Shown here: piece after piece, positions 1-12,097 of the stretch
Layout: each line of letters starts with the position of its first letter
How positions within the stretch are numbered: the first letter of the stretch is position 1
From: Panax quinquefolius
Taxonomy: Eukaryota > Streptophyta > Magnoliopsida > Apiales > Araliaceae
NCBI GenBank assembly: GCA_020205615.1
Contig: CM035156.1
Coordinates: forward strand, 21,479,128 to 21,543,127
DNA: 64,000 bases
Reading direction: 5' to 3'
Program-made: the position numbers and the translations under genes
Notes under the pieces: model-generated
The model's database searches: none
Seen by the model: only the letters and a program-made list of their open reading frames with translations
What the model was told of the DNA's origin: nothing

Positions 1-2274
1 ACATCTATGATTATAAGAATTTCAATAAAATAAACAAGTTCAAGAATTAAATTATCCAAGTTCAAACTAATAACGTCCAAATTCCAAATTATCAACATGA
101 TACTTCTTTGTAGAGTAAAATTTAAGAATGCTCGGAAAAATATTTCCATGAAAGATCTTTGGATGAAGCCTTGAAATATGAAGGATATTCCACTAATTTC
201 ATGGAGTATAAGTCAAAATTTTAACTTACCGAGTATAATAAAGAATGGAATATATAACAAAAGAAATTATCATGCATGCGGTACTTGGCATGAGCAGGTT
301 ATTCAACGAAGAAATAATAAATAACGGAACGAATCGAGGCGTGTCGCATATGGCATGATATTCCAACAAAATAATAAAGAATGGAATAACAACGGAAATC
401 ACCATGCATGCGGTACTTGGCATAGGCAGTCATTCCAATGAATAATAAATAACGAAACTAGAATTAAAGGCGTAAAGCATTGCAGACGAGGATATTCCAA
501 TGAATAATAAAGATTTTAACGAGTGTCAGCGTAAAAGCATTGCATCTGAGATATTCAATGAGAATAATAAAGAATGGAATAACAACGAAATCACCATGCA
601 TGCGGTATTTCACATAGATGAGTTATTCCAATGAAATAATAAATAACGAGAACCGAATTAAAGCGTAAATCGCATACAGACGAGATATTCAACAATGAAT
701 AATAAAGAAGCGGAACCAGTCCACGTAAAATGCATGACGTGATATTCAATGTAATAATAATAAAAAACGCAAACCGGTCCGTCGTAAAAAGCGCATGACG
801 AGGATATTCTAACGAATAATAAAGAATGGAATGACAACGAAATTTCACCATGTATGCGGTATTAGCGTGTATGCAGTTATTCCAAAGCAGAATAATAAAT
901 AATGGAATAACAAAAGAATTTCACCAAGTTTAGGGTTGCTTTTAGCAGTATCGATTTATTCAACGTAATAATCAAGACCTGAATAACGAAGTTCTCTTCA
1001 TGAATATGAAAAAAAATACCCTTTACCTTATAAAGAAGAGTACTCAAAGCGGTAGGGTAGGGATATACTTGAAGAAACTTACACTTCTACGCCAAAAAGC
1101 TTTCTTAAACGCTAAAGAAAGGCGCTTCGAAGATTATAGAAGAAGAATTATCTCTACGCTTTCTCTCTAGAGTTTGATGAATTCGTAAGAAATAATGAAG
1201 GAATGAACTTCATTTATAGAAGAATGGACCGAATAATAATTAATTCATGAAACGATCCAGTTGATTTACTTTTAATCGGACGATTAAATATTTAAAGCAA
1301 AATCTTTTAAATAAATTCTAATATATTCTATTTATAATCTAATAAAATGAATAACTTTATAAATATATTACATTTTATATAAAAAGATTTTACTATGCAA
1401 AATACTATCTGAACATATGCGTAATAAAATATAATTAATATATTCTATTTATTGTCTAATAAAATGATAACTTTATAAAATTATTACATTTTATATAAAA
1501 AGATTTTACTATTAGCCTAATAAAACGAATAACTTTATAAAAAGTATTACATTTTTATATAAAAAACGTTTCATTTTATTACATTAATAATACTAATAAA
1601 ACAAAACTTCATCATCATTATCATAATTCACACTATTATTCGACACAATTGGTTCCTGCGGAAAGAGGGGCTTTCAATAAGGATTTTCCTATTAGCGGCA
1701 TGATCAGTGACCAAACCTCTCTCGATGAACTTACTGACATAGTTAATAATCTGAATAATAATATTAATAACTCTGTCATCTCAAATATTGATTTAATAAT
1801 ATATAAAATATCGACAATAATTTAATCAAATAACGTGAGATACTATGCAACAATTCTTGAAAAATAATTGAACAAAAGCTGAAAGTGACTTCTCAATGTA
1901 AGCATCAATAATCAATACTGTAGCTACTATGCAACCACGCCAGATTCTTTACTTTTACTATCGAATAATTCAACAGTTTTAACGGTAAAACTTCCGCCGT
2001 TATTTTCATAAATATATTTTATCGTTTTCTCATCCTGACAATAATTTCGTTGTGAGGTCCACTTTGATGATTATTGTTGTTGTGCGAATATTCTACGCTA
2101 AAACGAATATTCTCCCAAATGAAATAGAATATTATATAACAACTTGCATACTTTTACAAAATTTATAAATATTACCCACAATTATAACATTATATCAAAT
2201 TCATTCCATAATATTCAAAAAAATATATATTTCGAGAAATTTAAATCTTTATTCATAAAATCCGGGGTCTCACA
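1..2274 (-). mobile_element. Ty3/gypsy LTR, family B1 (5' LTR or solo LTR, truncated by window edge)
   Basis: Read on the minus strand, this stretch starts at 2274 with TGTGAGACCCCGG and runs off the left window edge. It shares strings with the LTR at 50834-52574, including the GGGGCTTTC...GTGACCAAACCTCTC block near 1665-1720 and the ATTCCAATG/AATAATAAAGAATGG subrepeats at 230-960. The sequence beyond its TG end (2275 on) has no purine-rich tract, so this is a 5' LTR of a minus-strand element or a solo LTR. The target duplication cannot be checked because the other end is outside the window. No gene is seen in it. Confidence 0.75.
230..980 (-). repeat. LTR-internal subrepeats of about 50-70 bp
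   Basis: A block built on (ATTCCAATGAATAATAAA)-GAATGGAATAAC-like words recurs about ten times at 50-70 base spacing with a variable filler. The same block is found in every family B LTR in the window (34440-34960, 40490-40990, 46660-47150) and, on the plus strand, at 52270-52575. It is therefore a structural part of the LTR, probably in its downstream half. Confidence 0.7.
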
Positions 2275-3732
2275 TTTTCAATTCAAAATATTTTCAGCAC
2301 ATTGAAGTAACTAATTATACTTATTAAATATGGATAGAGAATTACAATAAGAAAAATATGAGATATTTAATACTAAGGGTATAATAGGAAAATTTGTATA
2401 AAAGTTTGATTATTAAAGAAAAGTGTACATTTAGCATGGGACTACTCAAAGTAATAATAAGGATTTTTATCCTAAGACGGAAAGAGTATTTTAACGTTTG
2501 CAGTTGCAACTAACTAAGATTCATATCAACTTCATTAACAAATAAATAATTTAAGACTTAAAAGAATAGAAAGCGCCAATTAAAACAAAAAACAAAAGTC
2601 AGTAACAAGTTAACAACTACTTAATTAACGAGATGAAAAAAAATATTATAATGAGTTTTTAATTTAAATTAAACCAATAATTATTTACGAATATAGTATA
2701 ATAATTAAAATTTCTTAAGGTTTAAAAATATAGAGTATCTTACTTTCTTAATTTGTCATGTAATTATAAAATTTGGGTATTCTAAATTTTAATTATAAAA
2801 TTCGAATTGAATAAGAAAGATGGTGGAGGAAGAATTTATTTGTTTGTATTTTATAATGTCAGATGGTGAAATGGACAGTAAATAACGAAAATGAGTTTTT
2901 TTTTTTCTTCTGTAAATTGAATATGATTATAATATTAAAAGTATGTATTGTATTGAAGTAATAGTACACTACAAAAAAATTAGTCATTAGTCCCCAAACT
3001 GTATAATATTATCGATATGTCATATACCTAAAACAAAATTTAAAATTTCAGTGGAGACTGAAATCCAAACTCGTAACTCCGCCTCTACATTTAAGATTGT
3101 AAATGAGTCAAATAGTTCGGTCTCGATTCGAGTTCAACTCGAATTCGTTAATAATATGATCCAAATCTAAATATAAAAAATAGTTTGAATAAAAATACGA
3201 GTATAATCTGAGCAATGTTATACTCGACTCGTTTAATATTTAAACTACTCGAATTTTCGATTGCGATTCGATATATACTCGATTGATACAAATTCAATTA
3301 GATACTCGATACATTCTCTTATAATATATACAAAATTAAATCAAATTAGGATAATTAATTATTATTATTTTGTTTTGTTTTTAATTTTAATTGTGGTTTT
3401 ATATTTGTAAAGTGTAATAGTAAATATATTTTCTCATTTATAAGTAAAATAACAAATTCAATTTATAATTATATTTATTATAAAAATAGTTATTATGTGG
3501 ATATTATTCGATCCTATTATTCGATCCGAGTCGAATCAAATTCGAATAATAAATATTTGATCAGTATAATTTTTTAAATATAATTTAAATTTAAATATAA
3601 ATTTAATATTTTGAATTGAAATCGAACAAATCTCTATTTATTTTGGTTGGATTCGTTTATACCGTACGTCTAACGAGTCGGACATCAGGGTACTAGTATA
3701 AATTAAGGGGAGGCACGAAATGAAGACAAATG
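2275..3732. other. Gene-free AT-rich spacer
   Basis: I see no coding region. A CACTACAAAAAAA string at 2967-2979 looks like a CACTA-transposon terminus, but no matching inverted end was found. From about 3090 to 3680 the sequence is studded with short TCGA-containing words (ACTCGAATTCG, GAGTCGAAT) in both orientations, as in an old degenerate repeat. Confidence 0.5.
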
Positions 3733-4640
3733 ATGGGATTTGGGGGAGGACCGTTACTTAATGTAACGATCATTTGTACGGTGCTTTATTTTATTTAATT
3801 AATTAAAATGAGTATACAATCTTAATATTATTTTTTAAAATTTATTAAAAAATATGAAAAATAAATAATTTATATTTAATTTAAAAATAATATGATAAAT
3901 TGAGTTATTAATACTTTCTTGAATATAAAAATGACATAAAAAAACAAATTTTACTATCCAAAAATACAAGTAAAAAGAAATGGAAGGAGTATATTAGCAC
4001 ACACGCTACACGCTAGAGTGTTTTTCTTATTAACTAAGAAAGTATCTATAAAGTTGGAGGGAGATTTTGACGTAAATAATTTTTTGAATTTTTTAATTTA
4101 AGGTAATGTATATAATTTTTTTTTTTGGATTTTGATTTAATTTTTTAATTTTTATAAAATTTTATTTTACTCAAATAATTTATACACGGAACACGTGTAG
4201 CATGTGTGCTAATATACTCCTTCCATTTCTTTTACTTGTATTTTTGGATAGTAAAATTTGTTTTTTATGTCATTTTATATTCAAGAAAGTATTAATAACT
4301 CAATTTATCATATTATTTTTAAATTAAATATAAATTATTTATTTTTCATATTTTTTAATAAATTTTAAAAAATAATATTAAGATTGTATACTCATTTTAA
4401 TTAATTAAATAAAATATTAATTATATTTATTAATTTTTGCGTCTTTTCTTAAAATATCAAATAAAAATTAACGGAGAGAGCATTAAATTGCAAAGCCAAA
4501 GTTTTGCCCTACACTACACATGCCACAGCTGAAAGACAAAGAAAATAAAGCACCGTACAAATGACCGGTACATTAAGTACCGGTCCTCCCCCCAATCCCA
4601 ATCCCAATCCCAATCCCAATCCCAAACCCAAATGATGCGA
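3733..4640. mobile_element. Long foldback (MITE-like) element with unequal arms
   Basis: The left arm 3733-4018 and right arm about 4195-4630 are reverse complements over almost their whole length. Examples are GGAAGGAGTATATTAGCAC near 3983 against GTGCTAATATACTCCTTCC near 4206, and GTACGGTGCTTTATTT near 3777 against AAATAAAGCACCGTAC near 4544. A spacer of about 175 bases separates the arms. The outer end of each arm contains its own small palindrome (GGACCG(G)TACTTAATGTA). The right arm has about 128 extra bases (about 4416-4543) absent from the left. The structure fits a non-autonomous DNA transposon. No coding capacity is visible. Confidence 0.75.
4594..4626. repeat. (AATCCC)n microsatellite
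   Basis: About five tandem AATCCC units ending in AAACCC lie at the outer edge of the right foldback arm. The left arm has only one equivalent (GGGATTTGGGGG), so the expansion happened after the arms formed. It is not the plant telomere repeat. Confidence 0.8.
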
Positions 4641-4902
4641 GGTGGCAACAATTAAAGTAGGATGACGACTACAACAGGCCACCAGTTATCCAAACAGCCA
4701 ACCAGTTATCCAGATGGCTTGATACGGTCAACTAAATCATCAAATTCAATGAAAATGGAGTAATAAACAAACAAAAAAAACTGCCACCACGACATTCCAT
4801 ACAGGACCCACTAATAAGACCAAGCGTCCAGCCCAAAGAGTGACGACTGTGTGTATAACTGCATATAATCCATTTTCTAAATTATAAAATAATTTTATTT
4901 TC

Positions 4903-4905
<3 letters not shown>

Positions 4906-4940
<35 letters not shown>
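4906..4940. repeat. (AT)n microsatellite
   Basis: An uninterrupted run of about 17 TA units in non-coding DNA. Confidence 0.95.
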
Positions 4941-4944
<4 letters not shown>

Positions 4945-5164
4945 ATTAAGAGCACTTCATTTATCTAACAATCATCCTTAAATAATACTCCTTTATTTAA
5001 ACGTCGTCATTTTAGAGATTCTTAAAAGAGAGTAGTCCCACTTATTTTTCTTTTATTTACAAAAATACTGCCCATGAATTTAATTGTTTTTTAAAATAAT
5101 TTCCAAAACAACATACTTTTAATAAATGAGTGTTATTTAAGTAGGAATCTTTGATTGATTCTTC

Positions 5165-5167
<3 letters not shown>

Positions 5168-5225
<58 letters not shown>
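5168..5225. repeat. (AT)n microsatellite
   Basis: About 29 uninterrupted TA units, one of the longest in the window. The short open frames across it encode only Tyr-Ile repeats and are not genes. Confidence 0.95.
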
Positions 5226-5226
<1 letters not shown>

Positions 5227-5595
5227 CATGAAAATGCAATGCACCAGAAAAGACATCATAATTAAAAAGTAGACGAGATAGTATATGTAAATTATCATTT
5301 TACTAGCATTAATGAACTCGACTTAATTAAGTAGCACACTATTTAATTTTTAAAAGAAAAGAGTACGTGAGTTTATTGGTGAAAAATGAAATGAAGCAAT
5401 TTTGATACATACCCAACAAAAATCATTAAGCTGATTATCTATTTTTCATGCTATATATTCTAAGCTTATTAAAACTTTCTCATTATAATTTTATTTGACA
5501 TTATAACTCTATAAAAATATTTATAAAGATATTAAAAGTTTAGTCGAAATTAGTTACTATAAAGATATAGTTATAAAGATATTAATAATATAATA

Positions 5596-5702
5596 TTTTC
5601 GAAGGAATTAAGACCGACGGATTATTCGCTCGGAAATAAGTTAATTTCGACGGAATATAGTCCGTCGAAAATAATTCCGTCGGAAATAACTTTTTTTTGT
5701 AG
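5596..5702. mobile_element. CACTA-like subterminal repeat region
   Basis: Clustered copies of CCGTCGGAAAT and its complement (CCGACGG, TTCGACGGAA, CCGTCGAAAA) end in TAACTTTTTTTTGTAG. Such repeats beside a poly-T/GTAG end resemble the subterminal region of plant CACTA elements. The final TG of the expected TGTAGTG end is missing and no partner end was found, so this is a fragment at best. Confidence 0.4.
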
Positions 5703-5703
5703 G

Positions 5704-6660
5704 AACTGAAATAAAACTAAAATAATTTACTAAATTTATTTTTATTATTGAGAAATATGATAGAATCTTATAATATTTCACCTCGTTCCCTAAAAGGTAC
5801 TATTTAAACTTTTTAGAGTTAATTTATCAAAAGTTAAAAATTTAAAATTGATGTTTTATTTATATTTTGGAAACAACAAGTTTTTTTAATTAATGTATAA
5901 CGTTAGGATTGTATTTACAAAACTCGAATGAATTTAGATTAATTTGAATCTTATAAATTAATTTTAAAAGTTAAAATTTTTAAATACTTATAAAATGGAT
6001 AGTGTATCATTATTTAGAATACTCTTAAATCTTTAAATATCTTAATGAATAAGAGATTGTCGCAACCTACGTAGATCATAGAATGTATGTTACATTTAAA
6101 GGTCATTCAAAAGGTAATTAATGCTTGACTAAATATGGCTAAACAATCTAATTAGTATGTACAATACATATCAAGAAAATTCTAATTCGGGTTATGTTCT
6201 TGGGATACATAAACCTGATAAGCGTTTGAACAGAATAAAAACTAAAAAGGAAGAGGATCTTTTTCTTAGTAGAGCCAGCATAATCCAGTTAGTGTTCCAT
6301 GAGGTCAATTAATGAGTGTGTGAGTGTGTGGAAATTAGAAAAAATAAAATAAAATAAAATAAACTTAATCTACTACTCATTTATAACATACATAGATAAA
6401 TATGAGTCTCGATCAGTTTTAGTATCTCAATTGATATCACAATGCGGATTACCTTCATCAATAATTGAATTAACATAATCTATTGACCACTAACCCACTT
6501 AAGTGATCATAATCACAAATTAACCTCATCAGTATTACCAAGTAAACCTCATCAAATTAAGAAGAAAGAAATAAACTCACAAATTAACAAAATAAACTTC
6601 TCATAATTGCAGAAATAAGCTCTCATTTAATGAATGAAAATCGAACCGTAAGTGTTAGAA
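5704..6660. other. Gene-free AT-rich spacer
   Basis: No open frame with recognisable content. A short (AAAAT)n run occurs near 6338-6360. Nothing else stands out. Confidence 0.5.
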
Positions 6661-7098
6661 TTATGTTTGTTTGTAAGAGTTATAATATAAATCCAAGACT
6701 ATTAATCCTATAATTATGAGATTATAATTATAATCCCAAAACTATTAGGTCGTGTTTGTTTGCAAATATTATAATATCGGGATTATAAGATTATAATCTA
6801 TGATATTATAATCACAAGATAATTAAAGATTATAATTCTCAATTATAATATCTCGCTTGAACATGATATTAAATAATATCCCATATTAAGTCATATTATA
6901 ATATCCTGACTAATAGTTCTAAGTATAAATTTAAAAATAAACAAGACACTTGAGATTAATAGTCTTATCCCAAGTATAATATTTGTAAACAAATATAATC
7001 TAAAGTCATTTTATAATTCTTAGACTAATAATTAAAAGTCTAAATTTAAAAATAAATAAAATACTTAAGATAAATATAATTCTTACAAACAAACATAA
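6661..7098. mobile_element. MITE with nested inverted repeats
   Basis: The left end TTATGTTTGTTTGTAAGAG (6661) is matched by its complement CTTACAAACAAACATAA ending at 7098. An inner pair lies at about 6750 (CGTGTTTGTTTGCAAATATT) and about 6976 (AATATTTGTAAACAAATA). The centre is very AT-rich with many ATTATAAT words. The arms identify a non-autonomous TIR element, possibly two related copies nested in each other. A related end (TCGTGTTTGTTTATAAAGAG) occurs alone near 13740. Confidence 0.7.
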
Positions 7099-8469
7099 CT
7101 TGGGTTAAAACCTCATGCACACAGAGTGCCACATTTAACAAAGAGGGAAACCATGGCAAGTTAAGATACAAACAAATTAAGCTTAGTCCAAAACTTTTTT
7201 CCACAAAGCTTACGTAATTCTTTTGGCTAAACCATCTACGTGTGAAGGAACCGTAGAATTATCTCATACTTTGCATTAGAAAAATCAAAATCTTACTCTT
7301 CTTTTTTTTTTTTTTTTTTTTGCATGTAATTAATTGAATAATTGGATTTTTTTTAGGACCCTATCCATTTCCCTCCTCATCTTTAATTAACTGGATTTAT
7401 TGTAATCCTTTTGAAAATCAATTTAAGTAAATTTATGGATCAGTTTCTTTGTCGACCTTACTTTTCTTTTTCTTTTTTTCTATATTTTTTTGTATTTTAA
7501 TATTGAGCCACACTTTTATTACATTTACTATCAAATAAAAATGGTGCTACATTTTGAGGGTTTTTTAGTTTTCACGGTTAGATAAGTTATAATTGATTTT
7601 CCTTATTTTGCAGGATTTTAACTTCAAACAATTTATATATATTTTTTTATCAATCTAGGCAAAATACATTACGCATACCATGTTTAAAATAAAGTCAATA
7701 TGAAATTAACATTGATCTGCTAGATCAAACAAAACTGATCACATGGACGACTTTTAATATTTCAGACCGTAGTTTACCTACAAGATCCACACCAATTTCT
7801 TTGTATATTTAAGATCTTCTTAAAGTACTGGATTTGTTATTAATGAGATAATTGACTTTTTTTAGTCAAATATAGTTTAAAGACGTTTGAGAAACGTAAA
7901 TACGATAACGCGTTGAGTTTCAAAGTCAAAACGAATTTGTATTCGACACAACATTGTATTATGTTGTTTGGAATGACGTTCTCCTTGAATGTTATTATCA
8001 TGAAAGATCCAAAAGTAACCGATCGCAAGTTATTTATATTTTGATATTGATCTCAATATTTTTAATTGTGAAAATATCTATTTTTCCAACTATTTTTGTG
8101 AAATTATAGCATTTTGGATACTATTGCTTGCTGCAAATGAGATAATTAAACATTATATTTCATTAAATTGAAAAGATATAAGCAAGTATTTTAGATAAAT
8201 TTATTCTTCTTATACACACACAAAATCAGTATTAAAGTTCTCCACCAGCTAATTGGACAAGATGTAATTAGCACAAAAAAATATCAAAGGACTAAAACAA
8301 AGAGGAAATCATAATCTTGAAAGCCAAAGTCAATATTAAACAAATAAGGGTTAGACTGATAAAGTTAGAAAAATTTAGGGGCAAATACACATAATGGATC
8401 AAATTTAGAGCATGGTGATAAAGGATAAAAATCCGCTGTTTGGGACAGCCCATTGGAAAACCAAGCATG
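7099..8469. other. Spacer upstream of the cysteine oxidase gene
   Basis: AT-rich, with a poly-T run of about 20 at 7301-7321. Minus-strand open frames here are short and show no family signature. No gene is supported. Confidence 0.5.
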
Positions 8470-8480
8470 GCCCCTGGTTT
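8470..8480 (-). promoter_or_regulatory. Hypoxia-responsive promoter element (HRPE) match
   Basis: On the minus strand the 11 bases read AAACCAGGGGC. This fits the HRPE consensus described for Arabidopsis ERF-VII targets, AAACCA(G/C)(G/C)(G/A)GC. It lies about 70 bases upstream of a TATA box and about 400 bases upstream of the cysteine oxidase start codon. Family knowledge: PCO1 and PCO2 are induced by ERF-VII factors under low oxygen. Function here is inferred from the match and position. Confidence 0.65.
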
Positions 8481-8540
8481 TCTTTTCCCTTCCCTTGAAA
8501 CCAACTGTAATGTAAAATGAGCTACCTATAACCCCTTCTA

Positions 8541-8553
8541 CCCCATATATATA
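8541..8553 (+). promoter_or_regulatory. TATA box of the cysteine oxidase gene
   Basis: CCCCATATATATA lies just upstream of a CT-rich leader (8620-8700), the usual plant promoter layout. Transcription would start near 8575-8590. Confidence 0.6.
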
Positions 8554-8606
8554 CACCATCAGTACCGATTCGGGTACCAGAATCGTCATCTTTTTCATCT
8601 ACAGAG

Positions 8607-8687
8607 ATGTACAAGTCTTTCACTTCTCTGTCTCTCTATTTTTCTTTCTCTCTCACCTCCCCTGTTTCAGTCCCCTGTTCCGCCTGA
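8607..8687 (+). CDS. Upstream ORF in the cysteine oxidase leader
   Basis: An ATG at 8607 opens a 26-codon frame closed by TGA at 8685-8687, about 190 bases before the main start at 8877. It lies downstream of the predicted TATA box, so it should be in the mRNA. The peptide is rich in Ser, Phe and Leu because the leader is CT-rich. It might reduce translation of the main frame. There is no evidence that the peptide itself matters. Confidence 0.4.
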   Translation: MYKSFTSLSLYFSFSLTSPVSVPCSA

Positions 8688-8876
8688 AACTACTGTTTTT
8701 TCCAATACCCAGATCGCAAATTCTCATTTTCTTGCGTTTTATGAATTACCCAATTCGGATTACATTTTTGTTCGTCCTAAATTTGTTTCTTTGTTTTTTC
8801 TTGAAGGTTTGATTTTTGTTTTTTTATTTTTATTTTTAAATCAATTTACGAAATTGAGTTTGGTTGTGTGAGTTGA

Positions 8877-11800
8877 ATGCCAATGGGGATTGAGAAGACA
8901 TCAAGTGTGCGAAAAGGTAAGCACTCTTGGGAGTCAGGGAAGGGCCGGCGAAAGCAGAAAAGGTTGTCTCCGGTTCAGGTTCTGTATAATACTTGCAAGG
9001 AAGTGTTCGCCAATTGTGGCCATGGGATTGTCCCCTTGTCAGAAAAAATCGAACGGCTCAAGGCTGTTTTGGGTATTTTATTACTTTATCTGTTATGAGT
9101 CTCAATTGTAAAATTTGCAAACACTAGCGATGTATTTTCTTCCATGGTTATGTGTATGAAGAGTTTTAAAAATTTGTTGTTATATGATGACATACAATAA
9201 AATTTGTATATTTTTGTGGAACAATCTTTTTTTAATTGCAAAAAGGACCTTTTTCTGGAATGAAGGGAGTATCTTTTCACAATAAGAGTCCCATTGGCAA
9301 ATTTTGCCAGCATTAAGGATGTATTTGTGTATAATGTTTACCCTCTTAAATAATGTAGCCTGTTAGCTAGTGTTTGTAACATTGTGTCATTTTAATGAGG
9401 AGTTGAGGAAATATCTTGAACAATTTTTTTTTGGTAAATGAGATTCTTTTTGTGGAAAACAAATGGAGTATCATGTTTTTGTTCTCGATTTTGGGTATGT
9501 CATCAGTTTCGAAGTTTATTATGCTATTAGAAGCCTTTGATTGAGGGGTTCACTTTGACAATTGGTCAATTGAAGTGTGCTCTTTTCTTAAACTTTCATG
9601 TCTTTTATATGTTTTGTCGCAAATGTGATCTGATAGTAATTTCTAATACCTATGTAATTGGTTTGGGCTTACAAATTTCATTTTGAGCTCAATTCACATT
9701 TTTCTTTGTTTCCTTGTTCTTGCAACTACCAAATTTATATATCAAAAGCGTGGGGGTTGATTTCAGTCTTTTAATGTTTTTGAAGTGCAGTATGAATATT
9801 TGGGCGTTATAGTTTTCATGCGGACTGCTAGTTTTATTTTGGTAGGACATTTGTCTCAAACAATGCCATAGCATTTCAATTGTTAAATGTTAACTAAAGG
9901 AACTGACATTGTTCCATTTTCTCTCAAGTCTGTTCTTTTGGATGCTGCCTTTAAAACCCCAAAAGATTTGAGGAGGAAAAGGAAATAAAAATGAAAAAGT
10001 AGAAAATCCCTGGTCGATCAGATGATCATATATTCTATATTTAATTTTATATACAAACAGTAAACCGTCAAAATCAATTGTACTGGATTTTTTTGAAATT
10101 TTCAATTTTTTGTTTGGTTTACTATTCATTTTATGAGTTATTTTCCACTCACTTTTTCTAAGTCTCAACATGGAAGAATTCCTTTTTGTGAATTCCTTAC
10201 ATTGACTTATTTGTTGGGTTTTTCAAATAATCTTCTAGCATTTGGATTTTAAAGATGAAGTTTCAGTCGCAACTCACAAGTACTGCAAACGCATTGTTAT
10301 CTTGTAAAATTTGGAACAAAAATGTTAAAAAGCTTAGTTTGATACTTGGGATTTATTTATTTATTTTGTTTTTTTTTGTGGAAAGCTTTTGGAAAATTAG
10401 ACCTAAGAGTAGATATGATGCATAATGAATTTTGGTTTGGCTATATATGATTTTGAAAAGAGCGTTGTTGTTTCCATCGGTATATCTTTTTATGTGCGTA
10501 ATACCCATGGTTCTGTATGCAGATGGCATAACAGGAGCGGATGTTGGCGTGAAACCAAATATGCAATTTTTCAGGGAACAGAAAACAGAAGGATTTCCTC
10601 GAATAGCATACATACAAATCTACGAATGCGACAAATTCTCTGTATGTGAACCTGAGGGGCAATCATGATTCTTATCGAATTAGCAATTAGTAAAATGTTG
10701 TGATTCCCAATTTCTTTCTCCTTTCCAAAAAAGAAAACTCAGATTTGCTCGTCACCTCAAAATCTCTTAAATTCTTGCAGATTGGGCTCTTTTGCTTGCC
10801 GCCTTCAGCTGTCATTCCACTCCATAATCATCCTGAAATGACAGTATTCAGTAAGCTTCTCTTTGGAACCATGCACATCAAATCTCTTGATTGGGTGAAT
10901 GATGCCCCTGATAAAACAGTTCTGAATGTCAAACCTCCAGATGGTAAGATCTTCTTTGTCTATGAATGCCTGTTATCTTTCTATTACTTGATCATACATT
11001 TTTCATTTGTGTATTGTTTCTTAAGACAAGTACATCTTTTGCTTCTGTTCAAACATGATTTTAACATATACCCTTTAAGTTCTGCCAAGTCAGATGAGGT
11101 TGAGTAAAATCATTATCGTTCAATATCATTTTTGGTGGTTCCATAATATCCAAATGAAAAATGTTTACAGTCCTCCTTTTTGGTTCATGGTACAATCAAC
11201 AATGGCATTATAAATTATTGTAATTATGGGCGTATGTTTTATGTTAGGTAAATTGTGGGACTCTCAAGCATTCATAATATTAGATTTGCTTATTATTGGA
11301 TAAATTCCTTAATAGTTACTATGATTTATTGGATTCTTTGTGGAATTCACTCAACTTAATGGTCCACGTATGAATATTTAACTTTTTAAGTTTTCCCACC
11401 CACATTATGAGTTTTTCATTTTCTTTTAATCAGATAGATAATTATAGTGTACATTATGTTTATTAGCAAATGGAGTTATTTCTGCTGGGGCACGGTTGGC
11501 AAAGGTCAAGGTGAACACTGATTTTACTGCTCCATGCGACACTTCCATCCTCTATCCAGCTGATGGGGGTAATATGCACTGCTTCACAGCATTGACCCCA
11601 TGTGCAGTGCTCGATGTGCTTGGTCCACCATACAGCAATACCGAAGGCAGGGATTGCACATTCTACCGTGAATACCCTTTTACCCGTTTATCAGGTATAA
11701 TACCATCTTTCTTAATTTGGACAATCTCTTCTAGTGCTTATATAGACGTTTTAACTTTGTTCTGTTTTGGTGATTTATAACACTGGGAAATTTAATTAGC

Positions 11801-12097
11801 ACTAAAGTATAAACAAGCATCATCAATGAACTTAAGGAGGTGTTATAGATTTTAGAGTTGGATTATAGGTTATTTTCTTTTGTAGCTCAAATACGCCAAT
11901 GAAGTTGAGAGGGGATATTTCTTTATCAAGCATGGAAGTTCTCATTATTTCGTTGTGTGTGTGAAAATCCAGCTGATGGGATATCAGTGCCTGAAGAGGA
12001 GAAGGAAGGCTATGCATGGCTTCAAGAGATGGATAAACCTGAGGGGTCGGATCTATATAGAAAGCTGTACAGTGGACCAAAGATTGTGACCAAATGA
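8877..12097 (+). CDS. PCO: Plant cysteine oxidase, PCO1/PCO2 type (2-aminoethanethiol dioxygenase family)
   Basis: Five exons: 8877-9072, 10523-10641, 10781-10943, 11467-11694 and 11973-12097. All introns are GT-AG and the joined frame is 831 bases (276 residues). The protein is an iron-dependent thiol dioxygenase of cupin fold. In plants this family oxidises the N-terminal Cys of ERF-VII factors, marking them for the Arg/N-degron pathway when oxygen is present. Visible signatures are a basic N-terminus (KGKHS...GRRKQKR, about residues 13-29, a possible nuclear signal), [12 protein letters not shown], and [20 protein letters not shown] with iron-ligand candidates His120 and His122. Further on are the third ligand His197 in [15 protein letters not shown], and the C-terminal [10 protein letters not shown]...YSGP. 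The basic extension and MGIEK start place it with PCO1/PCO2 rather than PCO4/PCO5. ATG 8883 is an alternative start two codons in. No frame breaks are seen. Confidence 0.95.

Noticed and set aside
4594..4626. Possible interstitial telomere repeat
   Set aside because: The unit is AATCCC, not the plant CCCTAAA type, and is very short.
2967..5702. A complete CACTA transposon between the two CACTA-like ends
   Set aside because: The two ends do not share subterminal repeats, the right terminus is incomplete and no transposase wording lies between.
10353..10662. Overlapping open frames on both strands around cysteine oxidase exon 2
   Set aside because: Only the 10523-10641 part in one frame shows family conservation; the rest is intron or shadow.
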